Part shown: positions 57,717 to 64,000 of the stretch, one piece after another
Numbering within the stretch: position 1 is the first letter of the stretch
Layout of the letters: every line of letters begins with the position of its first letter
Origin: Faecalibacterium langellae
GTDB lineage: Bacteria > Bacillota > Clostridia > Oscillospirales > Ruminococcaceae
Direction of reading: 5' to 3'
DNA length: 64,000 nt
Assembly (NCBI RefSeq): GCF_002549775.1
Contig: NZ_NMTR01000021.1
Span: 682,001 to 746,000, forward strand
Position numbers and translations under genes: made by a program
Notes under the pieces: model-generated
What the model saw: only the letters and a program-made list of their open reading frames with translations
Database searches by the model: none
Told to the model about the DNA's origin: nothing

Positions 57717-57749
57717 GAAAAAAGCCATCCGATACAAACCGAATGGCTT
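57717..57749 (-). terminator. Terminator after tRNA-Gln (minus strand)
   Basis: On the minus strand AAGCCAT / ATGGCTT pairs around a long loop and is followed by TTTTTT, directly after the encoded CCA. Confidence 0.85.
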
Positions 57750-57750
57750 C

Positions 57751-57824
57751 TGGTTGGGGATGAGAGAATCGAACTCCCACAAGTAGAGTCAGAGTCTACC
57801 GCACTACCACTATGCAAATCCCCA
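57751..57824 (-). tRNA. tRNA-Gln (anticodon CTG)
   Basis: 74 nt on the minus strand, including the encoded CCA. Acceptor TGGGGAT / ATCCCCA with discriminator A, D-arm AGTGGTAGT, anticodon stem GTAGA / TCTAC with loop CTCTGAC (anticodon CTG), T-loop GTTCGAT. Decodes CAG. It has its own consensus promoter and terminator. Confidence 0.95.
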
Positions 57825-57867
57825 ATATTCTGTTGTGTCTTGCGGGGTGAGCCGCTCAACGTGTGCT

Positions 57868-57896
57868 ATTATACGGGAAAAGCCCGGCGTTGTCAA
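57868..57896 (-). promoter_or_regulatory. Consensus promoter for tRNA-Gln (minus strand)
   Basis: On the minus strand: TTGACA (57896-57891), exactly 17 bp, TATAAT (57873-57868). Perfect in both boxes and in spacing, as suits a stable RNA gene. Confidence 0.93.
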
Positions 57897-57962
57897 GCAT
57901 AATTTTGAAAAAAATTGTACTTTTTTGGAAAATGCCGCAGCAGCGCCGAATGTTTTGCAAAA

Positions 57963-58190
57963 TCAGTCGGGATGTTTTTCACCGTCCGGTTCGTCCGGCA
58001 GATAAACGGCAACTTCTTCAAGGGTGCAGTCCAGAATTTTGCAGAGAGTATTAAGCGTATAGGTGCTGACATTCTCATTTTTGCGTAAACGGCTCAGTTG
58101 CCCCGCACTGAAATGGTAGTCTTTGAGCAATTTATATTGGGAGACACCGCGCTTCTTCATTGTCTCCCAAAGCGGGTCGTATCGAATCAT
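57963..58190 (-). CDS. Small Cro/C1-type HTH regulator
   Basis: 75-aa stand-alone helix-turn-helix protein of the XRE family (Cro/C1, HTH_26-like). Seen: LWETMKKRGVSQYKLLKDYHFSAGQLSRLRKNENVSTYTLNTLCKILDC, where the recognition helix is SAGQLSRLRK. Start 58190 is preferred because AAGGA lies 11 bases upstream; ATG 58202 overlaps that site. It is divergent from the AT-rich coiled-coil gene, and their promoters overlap, so it probably controls both itself and that gene. Confidence 0.85.
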   Translation of the reverse strand: MIRYDPLWETMKKRGVSQYKLLKDYHFSAGQLSRLRKNENVSTYTLNTLCKILDCTLEEVAVYLPDEPDGEKHPD

Positions 58191-58225
58191 AGCATATACC
58201 ATCCTTGGTAGGTTTTCATAATTAA

Positions 58226-58277
58226 AGAATATGAAATCGGCCGCATATTGACAATTAGCGATAATCGGGGGTATTAT
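58226..58277. promoter_or_regulatory. Overlapping divergent promoters
   Basis: Plus strand: TTGACA (58248-58253), 18 bp, TATTAT (58272-58277), for the coiled-coil gene. Minus strand: TTGTCA (58254-58249), exactly 17 bp, TATTCT (58231-58226), for the HTH gene. The two -35 boxes occupy the same bases, so a repressor bound there would shut both. Confidence 0.75.
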
Positions 58278-58324
58278 CAATATACGGGTAATACATTGTG
58301 AAGACCAAAAGGATGGTGTGCTGA

Positions 58325-59506
58325 ATGACAACTGCGGAATTGAAAGAATATCTGGGGATGGTCGTAGATGTTGAAAAGGAACTCTATACTCAGCGAACAC
58401 TAGAGAAAACAATGCAAAACAAAATTGAAATTTTTAGGCAATCGCAAGAAATCACATTCGAAAACTACTGTAGAATGCATGGAATCACAGAACGTAACTT
58501 CACTCCCCGGAAGGGCAAGCCTATAAAACCGGAAAAACCAGCAGAAGCAAAAGAATCATACGATTGTATCAAGTGGGCGAGCGACGAGACAGAAAAAATT
58601 TCGGCAACGAAAATAATCGGCATTCTTGTAGCAAGCTTGCTATTTCCTCCGATTGGTCTTGTGTGTCTAGGAATATGGGGTTATCGGAAATATCAAAAAG
58701 AAAGAGAAATTGAAAAACTCAGGCGGGACTTGGGTTCTATGCACCGAAGTGCGATGAAAGATTACCAAAAGAAAATAGACCAATATAATCAAGACATGGA
58801 AGAATACCAAAAAGAAAAAGAACGCTGTAAACAGTACCGTGAATTCTGTAACGAACAATGGAAACAGGAAAATGAAAAGATTCGCCATGAAAACGAGTGG
58901 TGCAGAAATCAAGCTGAACCTTTTCGAGTGATACTCCAAAATATTAGAGAGCAAGAAAATAAAACCTACACGACCTGCATAAAGCTATATGAAAAGGGCA
59001 ATATCTATCCCAGATATCGCAATTACGTGGCAGTTTGTTCCTTTTACGATTACATCGCGTCAGGGAGATGCTATTCTTTAGATGGCCCAGATGGCGCATA
59101 TAATAAATACGACATGGAAATGCGAATGGATAAAATAAGCGCGCAACTAAATGTCGTTATAAAAAATCTTGAAGCAATCCGAGAAAATCAATATATGTTG
59201 TATATAGAAATGAAAAATGCTGAAGAAAAAATTGCAGCGTTACAAAAGACAGTAAATCAAATCAGTGACAAAATGAATGTTGTTATTGCTGGTATTGGAG
59301 CTGTTTACGCACAGGGGGAACGGAACCATTCGCAATTGAATGCGCGGCTTCAAAAAATACAGTCGCAGACAGAAGAACTACTAAAGACTTCTGAACTGGC
59401 TGCGTACTTTGAAGCATGCAACCAACGTGAGCTCCACTACATGAACCGCATGAACTACCTTGCCGGTCACTACGATAACCCCTACGGCAATTACTCACCC
59501 GTATAA
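58325..59506 (+). CDS. AT-rich gene for membrane-anchored coiled-coil protein of unknown function
   Basis: 393 aa, no recognised domain. Layout: helical N-terminus (1-55), a proline/lysine-rich linker (60-75), one hydrophobic hairpin or transmembrane segment with two glycines (about 97-120), charged coiled-coil (121-215), a tyrosine-rich core YRNYVAVCSFYDYIASGRCY (231-250), then a second coiled-coil to about 355, and the tail NPYGNYSPV. Base composition is far more AT-rich than all neighbours, suggesting transfer. I recall similar proteins in other Clostridia but can name no function. Partner of the divergent HTH gene. Confidence 0.8.
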   Translation: MTTAELKEYLGMVVDVEKELYTQRTLEKTMQNKIEIFRQSQEITFENYCRMHGITERNFTPRKGKPIKPEKPAEAKESYDCIKWASDETEKISATKIIGILVASLLFPPIGLVCLGIWGYRKYQKEREIEKLRRDLGSMHRSAMKDYQKKIDQYNQDMEEYQKEKERCKQYREFCNEQWKQENEKIRHENEWCRNQAEPFRVILQNIREQENKTYTTCIKLYEKGNIYPRYRNYVAVCSFYDYIASGRCYSLDGPDGAYNKYDMEMRMDKISAQLNVVIKNLEAIRENQYMLYIEMKNAEEKIAALQKTVNQISDKMNVVIAGIGAVYAQGERNHSQLNARLQKIQSQTEELLKTSELAAYFEACNQRELHYMNRMNYLAGHYDNPYGNYSPV

Positions 59507-59521
59507 CAAATACAGCTCCAC

Positions 59522-59560
59522 AGCCGCTCCCCGGAACCACCCAGCGGGGCGGCTTTTTGC
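59522..59560 (+). terminator. Terminator after the coiled-coil gene
   Basis: AGCCG..CCCC / GGGG..CGGCT stem with a two-base bulge, then TTTTT. Its GC-rich character matches the host rather than the gene before it. Confidence 0.85.
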
Positions 59561-59649
59561 CTTCTTCCCACAAACTGGCATATTCTGCACCGTCTCCTTC
59601 ATATACTGGAATGTACAAACGACCAGAAGCCAAAAGAGGAGGACGGCCT

Positions 59650-59937
59650 ATGCTGGAACGAACCCACAACCAAAACCCGCAGACCCTGCTTTCGGCCCGC
59701 ATCCCGCGGGACACCGAGCACGAGCGCTACCACCCCGAGCTGGAGGAAGAACTGAAGGAATGCCTGTTCTGCCTGCAGCGCAACGAAATGATGTTCGATC
59801 TTGAGGTGGACACTGACCTGATCGAACAGCGCATCTACGAGCGGCAGGCGCTTTTGTGCCGCTACCGGTACTTACTGGCCCGTGCCCGGGAGCTGGGCCT
59901 GCACACCGTTCTGACGAAATATCAGCCCATCGGCTGA
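59650..59937 (+). CDS. DUF2508 (YaaL-like) small protein
   Basis: 95-aa protein. The segment ELKECLFCLQRNEMMFDLEVDTDLIEQRIYERQALLCRYRYLLARARELGL fits the DUF2508/YaaL pattern of two helices separated by DPELIDYAIY-like residues. In other Firmicutes this family lies near recR and the DNA-processing genes; here it lies upstream of the SCIFF genes. Function unknown. Start 59650 has GAGGACGG upstream. Confidence 0.6.
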   Translation: MLERTHNQNPQTLLSARIPRDTEHERYHPELEEELKECLFCLQRNEMMFDLEVDTDLIEQRIYERQALLCRYRYLLARARELGLHTVLTKYQPIG

Positions 59938-59966
59938 CGTTCCCAAAGGTTAGCGGCATAAAATTC

Positions 59967-59995
59967 TTGACAGAAAGCCCCTTGCGTGTTATCAT
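59967..59995 (+). promoter_or_regulatory. Promoter for scfA
   Basis: -35 TTGACA (59967-59972), exactly 17 bp, -10 TATCAT (59990-59995). Confidence 0.82.
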
Positions 59996-60066
59996 AAGCA
60001 AAGATAAATGCGTACTGGGCCTTGCCCGGCGCGATGAAATTTTGAGAGTTAGAGAGGTTTTCTATT

Positions 60067-60213
60067 ATGGAACGTATTAAGACCATTGCTACTCGTGACC
60101 TGACCAAGAGCGTTAAGACCGGCGGCTGCGGCGAGTGCCAGACTTCCTGCCAGTCCGCTTGCAAGACCTCCTGCGGCGTGGCTAACCAGCAGTGCGAGAA
60201 CAGCAACAAGTAA
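60067..60213 (+). CDS. scfA: SCIFF precursor peptide (six-cysteine ranthipeptide)
   Basis: 48-aa ribosomal peptide precursor of the SCIFF family, six cysteines in the C-terminal half (GGCGECQTSCQSACKTSCG, then QQC). The N-terminal leader MERIKTIATRDLTKS is the conserved recognition part. ScfB forms thioether cross-links from these cysteines. The role of SCIFF in Clostridia is not settled. The gene has its own strong promoter and is separated from scfB by a terminator, so much more peptide than enzyme would be made. Confidence 0.97.
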   Translation: MERIKTIATRDLTKSVKTGGCGECQTSCQSACKTSCGVANQQCENSNK

Positions 60214-60227
60214 TTTCTGCAAACCCT

Positions 60228-60257
60228 ATGCCGCCTTTGCCGGGCGGCATTTTTTTG
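60228..60257 (+). terminator. Terminator between scfA and scfB
   Basis: Perfect ATGCCGCC / GGCGGCAT stem followed by seven T. Partial readthrough would set the peptide-to-enzyme ratio. Confidence 0.92.
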
Positions 60258-60280
60258 TGTAATTTGGAATGGAGAGTAAA

Positions 60281-61732
60281 ATGGTACACCAGTATCAATT
60301 GAACGGCTATAACATCGTGCTGGACACCTGCAGCGGTTCGGTGCATGTGGTGGACGACGTGGCATACGATGTCATTGCCATGTACCCGGAGCACACCGCC
60401 GACGAGATCGTTGCCGCCATGATGGCAAAGTACGGCGACCGTGAGGACGTTACCGAGGAAGACCTGCGCCAGTGCATCGACGATGTGACCAGCCTGAAAG
60501 AGGCCGGCAAGCTGTGGACCCCGGATGTCTACAAGGACATGGCTTTCGACTTTAAGAACCGCAACACCGTGGTCAAGGCCCTGTGCCTGCACGTTGCCCA
60601 CACCTGCAACCTGAGCTGCTCTTACTGCTTTGCTTCGCAGGGCCGCTACTGCGGCGACCGCGCGCTGATGAGCTTTGAGGTGGGCAAGCGCGCCATGGAC
60701 TTCCTCATTGAGAACAGCGGCACCCGCCGCAACCTGGAAGTGGACTTCTTCGGCGGCGAACCTTTGATGAACTTTGATATGGTCAAGAAGCTGGTGGCCT
60801 ACTGCCGCGAGCAGGAGAAGATCCACAACAAGAACTTCCGCTTCACCATGACCACCAACGGCATGCTGATCGACGACGATGTGATTGATTTCTGCAACAA
60901 GGAGTGCCACAATGTCGTTCTGAGTCTGGACGGCCGCAAAGAGGTCAACGACCGTTTCCGCAAGGACTACGCCGGTCATGGCAGCTATGACACCATCGTG
61001 CCCAAGTTCCAGGAGTTCGTGAAAAAGCGCGGCGACAAGAACTACTACATGCGCGGCACCTACACCCACTATAACACCGACTTCACCAACGATATCTTCC
61101 ACATGGCCGACCTCGGCTTCACCGAACTGAGCATGGAGCCGGTGGTGTCCAAGCCCGGCGAGCCCAGCGCCCTGACCGAGGAAGATCTGCCCATCCTGAA
61201 GGAGCAGTACGAGATCCTGGCCAAAGAGATGATCAAGCGTGACCGCGAAGGCCGCGGCTTTACCTTCTATCATTACATGATCGACCTGACCGGCGGCCCC
61301 TGCATCTATAAGCGTATCTCCGGCTGCGGTTCCGGCACCGAGTACATGGCCGTCACCCCCTGGGGCGACCTGTACCCCTGCCACCAGTTCGTGGGCGACC
61401 CGAAGTACCTGATGGGCGACATCTGGAAGGGTGTCACCAACACCGCCGTGCGCGATGAGTTCAAGCACTGCAATGCCTACGCCCGCAAGGAGTGCCAGGA
61501 CTGCTGGGCAAAGCTCTATTGCTCCGGCGGCTGCGCGGCCAACTCCTACCACGCTACCGGCAACATCACGGGCGTGTACGAATACGGCTGTGAGCTGTTC
61601 CGCAAGCGCATGGAGTGCGCCATCATGATCAAGGTGGCCGAGAACCAGGAACTTGCCGCCAAGGGCATCGAAGTGCCCATCGAGCTGGGCTCCACCTGCA
61701 ACGCCTGCGCCGACGGCGAAGCCTGCGAATGA
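60281..61732 (+). CDS. scfB: SCIFF radical SAM maturase
   Basis: 483-aa thioether-forming radical SAM enzyme. Order: N-terminal RRE-like peptide-binding region (VVDDVAYDVIAMYPEHTADEI), CNLSCSYC cluster motif (C109, C113, C116), radical SAM barrel (EVDFFGGEPLMNFD), and C-terminal SPASM domain with further cysteine motifs (CGSGTEYMAVTPWGDLYPC, CSGGCAANSY) for auxiliary clusters. Start 60281 has GGAG six bases upstream; ATG 60269 overlaps that site. The stop overlaps the next gene. Confidence 0.96.
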   Translation: MVHQYQLNGYNIVLDTCSGSVHVVDDVAYDVIAMYPEHTADEIVAAMMAKYGDREDVTEEDLRQCIDDVTSLKEAGKLWTPDVYKDMAFDFKNRNTVVKALCLHVAHTCNLSCSYCFASQGRYCGDRALMSFEVGKRAMDFLIENSGTRRNLEVDFFGGEPLMNFDMVKKLVAYCREQEKIHNKNFRFTMTTNGMLIDDDVIDFCNKECHNVVLSLDGRKEVNDRFRKDYAGHGSYDTIVPKFQEFVKKRGDKNYYMRGTYTHYNTDFTNDIFHMADLGFTELSMEPVVSKPGEPSALTEEDLPILKEQYEILAKEMIKRDREGRGFTFYHYMIDLTGGPCIYKRISGCGSGTEYMAVTPWGDLYPCHQFVGDPKYLMGDIWKGVTNTAVRDEFKHCNAYARKECQDCWAKLYCSGGCAANSYHATGNITGVYEYGCELFRKRMECAIMIKVAENQELAAKGIEVPIELGSTCNACADGEACE

Positions 61733-63144
61733 GCATGACCACGCCCATTGTGGATTTTGTGCGCCGCTATGCGCAATCTGGTACCTCCCGGCTGCACATG
61801 CCCGGCCACAAGGGCCAGAGCCTGCTGGGCTTTGAACCGTGGGATATCACCGAAATAAAGGGTGCGGACGAGCTGTACGAAGCCGAGGGCATCATTGCGC
61901 AGAGTGAGGCCAACGCTACCCGGCTTTTCGGCACGGCCCACACCTATTACAGCACCGAGGGTTCGTCCCAGTGCATCCGGGCCATGCTGTTTCTGGCCCT
62001 GCAGGCCGCCCCGCAGACGGGCAAACGCCCGGTCCTGCTGGCGGCCCGCAACGCCCACAAGGCGCTGCTGTATGCGGCGGCACTGCTGGATTTTGATGTA
62101 GAGTGGCTCTGGCCTGCGCCGGAAGATTCTGGTGCGCTGTGCAGCTGCCCGGTGCCTGCCGCCAAGCTGGCGGACGCCCTGCACGCACTGGCACAGCAGG
62201 ATCGAAAGCCCTTTGGCGTTTATGTCACCAGCCCGGATTATCTGGGCGGTGTGCAGGATATTGCCGCGCTGGCAGCGGTATGCCGGGCGCAGGACGTGCC
62301 GCTGCTGGTGGATAACGCTCACGGTGCCTACCTGCGCTTTCTGCCTGAGAACCGGCACCCCATCGCACTGGGCGCAGCCATGTGCTGCGATTCCGGCCAC
62401 AAGACCCTGCCGGTGGTCACAGGCGGTGCGTACCTGCATCTGGGCAAAAACGCCCCCATTCAGGACGAAGCGGCCGTGCGCAATGCGCTGGCACTGTTTG
62501 GCTCCACCAGCCCGTCTTACCTCATTTTGCAGTCGCTGGATAAGTGCAATCAGGTGCTATCCGAGGGTTATCCGCTGCGTCTTTTGCAGTGCTGCGGTTA
62601 CCTGACCCGCCTGCGCCGGGAGCTGAACGAAGCCGCTGAGGCCAGGCACTGCCCGGGCCCGCTGGCGCTGGACGGCGAACCGCTCAAGGTCACGCTGGAC
62701 GCCGCCGTGCTAGGCATGACCGGCACCGAGCTGGCCGATGCACTGCGCCGTGCCGCCATCGAGTGCGAGTATGCCGACCCGCGCTATCTGGTGCTGATGT
62801 TCACGCCGGAGAACCCACCCCGCGACGGCAAGCGGCTGCTCTCAGCCATGCGGGAGATCATTGCGGCCCTGCCGGACGAACTCCCGCAGCCGGAAGCGCT
62901 GCAGGGCGAGTTTGCCGCGCTGGAACAGCAGCTGCACACCCGCTGCAGCATCCGACAGGCCGTTTTTGCGCCGCAGGAACGATTGCCCGTGGCACAGGCC
63001 GAGGGCCGCGTCTGCGCCATGCCGACGGTGTCCTGCCCGCCGGCCATTCCCATCGCGGTGAGCGGCGAGGTCATCACGCCCGCCGCCGTCCGGCTGATGC
63101 AGCGTTACCATGTGACGGAAGTCTCAGTCCTCCGGGAAAACTGA
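61729..63144 (+). CDS. Orn/Lys/Arg decarboxylase family PLP enzyme
   Basis: 471-aa PLP-dependent decarboxylase of the Orn/Lys/Arg (group III) family. Seen: N-terminal RLHMPGHKGQSLL, the major domain with DNAHGAYLRF, the Schiff-base lysine in CDSGHKTLPVVTGG (K225), and the C-terminal domain (PPAIPIAVSGEVI). The short Firmicute form lacks the wing domain. Start 61729 overlaps scfB; ATG 61735 is a possible alternative. Its products would be polyamines or their precursors, which may link it to the potABCD importer 28 kb upstream. Substrate not readable. Confidence 0.9.
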   Translation: MSMTTPIVDFVRRYAQSGTSRLHMPGHKGQSLLGFEPWDITEIKGADELYEAEGIIAQSEANATRLFGTAHTYYSTEGSSQCIRAMLFLALQAAPQTGKRPVLLAARNAHKALLYAAALLDFDVEWLWPAPEDSGALCSCPVPAAKLADALHALAQQDRKPFGVYVTSPDYLGGVQDIAALAAVCRAQDVPLLVDNAHGAYLRFLPENRHPIALGAAMCCDSGHKTLPVVTGGAYLHLGKNAPIQDEAAVRNALALFGSTSPSYLILQSLDKCNQVLSEGYPLRLLQCCGYLTRLRRELNEAAEARHCPGPLALDGEPLKVTLDAAVLGMTGTELADALRRAAIECEYADPRYLVLMFTPENPPRDGKRLLSAMREIIAALPDELPQPEALQGEFAALEQQLHTRCSIRQAVFAPQERLPVAQAEGRVCAMPTVSCPPAIPIAVSGEVITPAAVRLMQRYHVTEVSVLREN

Positions 63145-63153
63145 TTTTTTGCA

Positions 63154-63188
63154 AGGGAGCACAGTGTTTTGCCTGTGCTCTCTTTTTT
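63154..63188 (+). terminator. Terminator after the decarboxylase gene
   Basis: Eleven-pair stem AGGGAGCACAG / CTGTGCTCTCT followed by TTTTT. Confidence 0.92.
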
Positions 63189-63191
63189 GTG

Positions 63192-63220
63192 GCATACGGC
63201 ACCCGGCAGGTGCATACCTT
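63192..63220 (+). promoter_or_regulatory. Sigma-E-like promoter for the DUF3794 gene
   Basis: GCATACG (63192-63198), 14 bp, CATACCTT (63213-63220), close to the sigma-E pattern (-35 KMATATT, -10 CATACANT). sipL is in the sigma-E regulon in Clostridioides difficile. Tentative, but no good sigma-A promoter is visible here. Confidence 0.45.
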
Positions 63221-63255
63221 TCCAGTAGAGACGGACAGGGAAAGGAGCACACTGC

Positions 63256-64000
63256 ATGGAACTGAAGATTTTTCGGGATACCCTGCCGCAGGCGGGCGCA
63301 GACTGCACCGTCAAGGCAGAGCTCCCGCTGGAAACGGAGATTTTGATTTCCGACTATCTGCCGCCGGTGTTCAAGCTGGTCAAGTGCTTTGCAAAGCCGG
63401 TGGTGCTGCAAAAGCAGCTGCAGCCCGGGCGGCTGACGCTGGAAGGCTATCTGCGCTGCACCGTGTTTTATCAGGGCGAGGACGGGGCCGGTCTGTGCCA
63501 GACCGAGCAGAAACTGCCCTTCACAAAACAGCTGGAAGTGCCGGAGCTGCCTGCCGCCAGCTGGACAGCGCTGGTGGAGGGCCAGACCGAATACCTCAAC
63601 TGCCGGGCAGTGAACCCACACCGCATCGAAGTGCGCGGGGCCTTTGGGCTCATCGTCACCCTGCGCACCCAAAGCCCGGCCGAAGTCATCACAGCGCTGG
63701 CCGATGGTGGCATCGAGCAGCGCCTGCAGACGCTCACCGGTGTGCGCAGTGCCGCCGTGCTGGAAAAGCTGGTCACTGTCGAAGGAGAGCTGGTGTTTGC
63801 AAAGCGCCCCGCCGCCATTCTGGATATCACCGGTACAGCGTCTGTGCGGGAGATAAAGCTGCTGTCCGGCAAGGCAGTGGTCAAGGGCGAGATCCGTGCC
63901 CTGTGCGCCTGGCGTGCTGAGGGCGAGACGGCGCTGCAAAGTCAGGCGGCAGCTCTGCCATTCAATCAGGTCGTGGACCTGGACGGCGTCACGGAGGACT
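63256..64000 (+). CDS. DUF3794 protein, SipL-like spore morphogenesis (3' end cut by window edge)
   Basis: At least 248 aa, open to the last base. The N-terminus (FRDTLPQAGADCTVKAELPLE) and the repeated beta-rich units, first LETEILISDYLPPVFKLVKC and later ERRQTL-type linkers leading to EGELVFAKRPAAILDITG, fit DUF3794 domains found in SipL, a partner of SpoIVA in spore coat assembly. SipL also has a C-terminal LysM domain, which would lie beyond the window. AAAGGAG precedes ATG 63256. No stop or frameshift is seen in this part. Confidence 0.8.
   Translation, partial: MELKIFRDTLPQAGADCTVKAELPLETEILISDYLPPVFKLVKCFAKPVVLQKQLQPGRLTLEGYLRCTVFYQGEDGAGLCQTEQKLPFTKQLEVPELPAASWTALVEGQTEYLNCRAVNPHRIEVRGAFGLIVTLRTQSPAEVITALADGGIEQRLQTLTGVRSAAVLEKLVTVEGELVFAKRPAAILDITGTASVREIKLLSGKAVVKGEIRALCAWRAEGETALQSQAAALPFNQVVDLDGVTED

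Noticed and set aside
57751-57824. tRNA-Gln as an attachment site of an integrated island
   Set aside because: The AT-rich islet lies on the 5' side of the tRNA, no integrase is present, and no repeat of the tRNA 3' end was found.

Overview
The window looks like chromosome of a GC-rich, low-oxygen-adapted Firmicute of class Clostridia. The best fit is the Oscillospiraceae (Faecalibacterium / Gemmiger / Subdoligranulum neighbourhood); this is inferred from gene content, not from a database match. Supporting signs are a complete spoIIIA operon, a SCIFF peptide and its radical SAM maturase, a T-box leader on tyrS, a CIRCE operator on groESL, a DUF3794 spore-morphogenesis gene, Gram-positive-type DnaE and RNase R, and no outer-membrane genes. 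Nearly all genes are on the + strand, are densely packed with many ATGA or GTGA overlaps, and are closed by GC-rich hairpin plus T-run terminators. Many promoters carry an extended -10 (TGn before TATAAT).

Layout. 1-8.0 kb: whiA (5' end cut by the window edge), dnaE, pfkA, ligA. 8.1-12.7 kb: spoIIIAA-AH, the forespore engulfment channel operon. 12.8-23.4 kb: a housekeeping operon asp23, nusB, a TsaD/Kae1 paralogue, xseAB, ispA, a DUF212 membrane protein, dxs, tlyA, nadK, argR, recN. This copies the Bacillus spoIIIA-to-spo0A neighbourhood, but it ends at recN: spoIVB and spo0A do not follow, and a T-box controlled tyrS sits there instead. 25-30.5 kb: a YcxB-like membrane protein (minus strand), rpmE, and a four-gene Gld-type ABC system. 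30.6-34.8 kb: potABCD spermidine/putrescine importer with a switch-like leader; its binding protein carries a C-terminal membrane anchor.

34.8-47 kb: acyl-ACP thioesterase, a candidate small RNA, guaB, nicotinate phosphoribosyltransferase, tRNA-Leu, an aconitase-family hydratase, a PHP phosphoesterase, a TSCPD protein, a ClpA/ClpC-like ATPase without a middle domain, and a lipid kinase. 47-53.5 kb: groESL under CIRCE, a class B penicillin-binding protein, secG, rnr. 53.5-57.7 kb: a 112-bp element with near-perfect terminal inverted repeats, oleate hydratase preceded by a 17-bp palindrome, and a Tat-signal 5'-nucleotidase.

57.7-59.6 kb is the one clearly accessory patch: tRNA-Gln, a small Cro/C1-type repressor and a divergent, AT-rich gene for a membrane-anchored coiled-coil protein of unknown function. 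59.6-64 kb: DUF2508 protein, scfA-scfB (SCIFF ranthipeptide system), an Orn/Lys/Arg-type decarboxylase, and a DUF3794 (SipL-like) gene cut by the right edge.

The most interesting unexplained signals are the AT-rich islet, the 112-bp inverted-repeat element, several structured 5' leaders (potA, pncB, the aconitase-family gene), the candidate sRNA at about 35.7 kb, and the mixed state of the sporulation genes. No insertion sequence, prophage or CRISPR array was seen.
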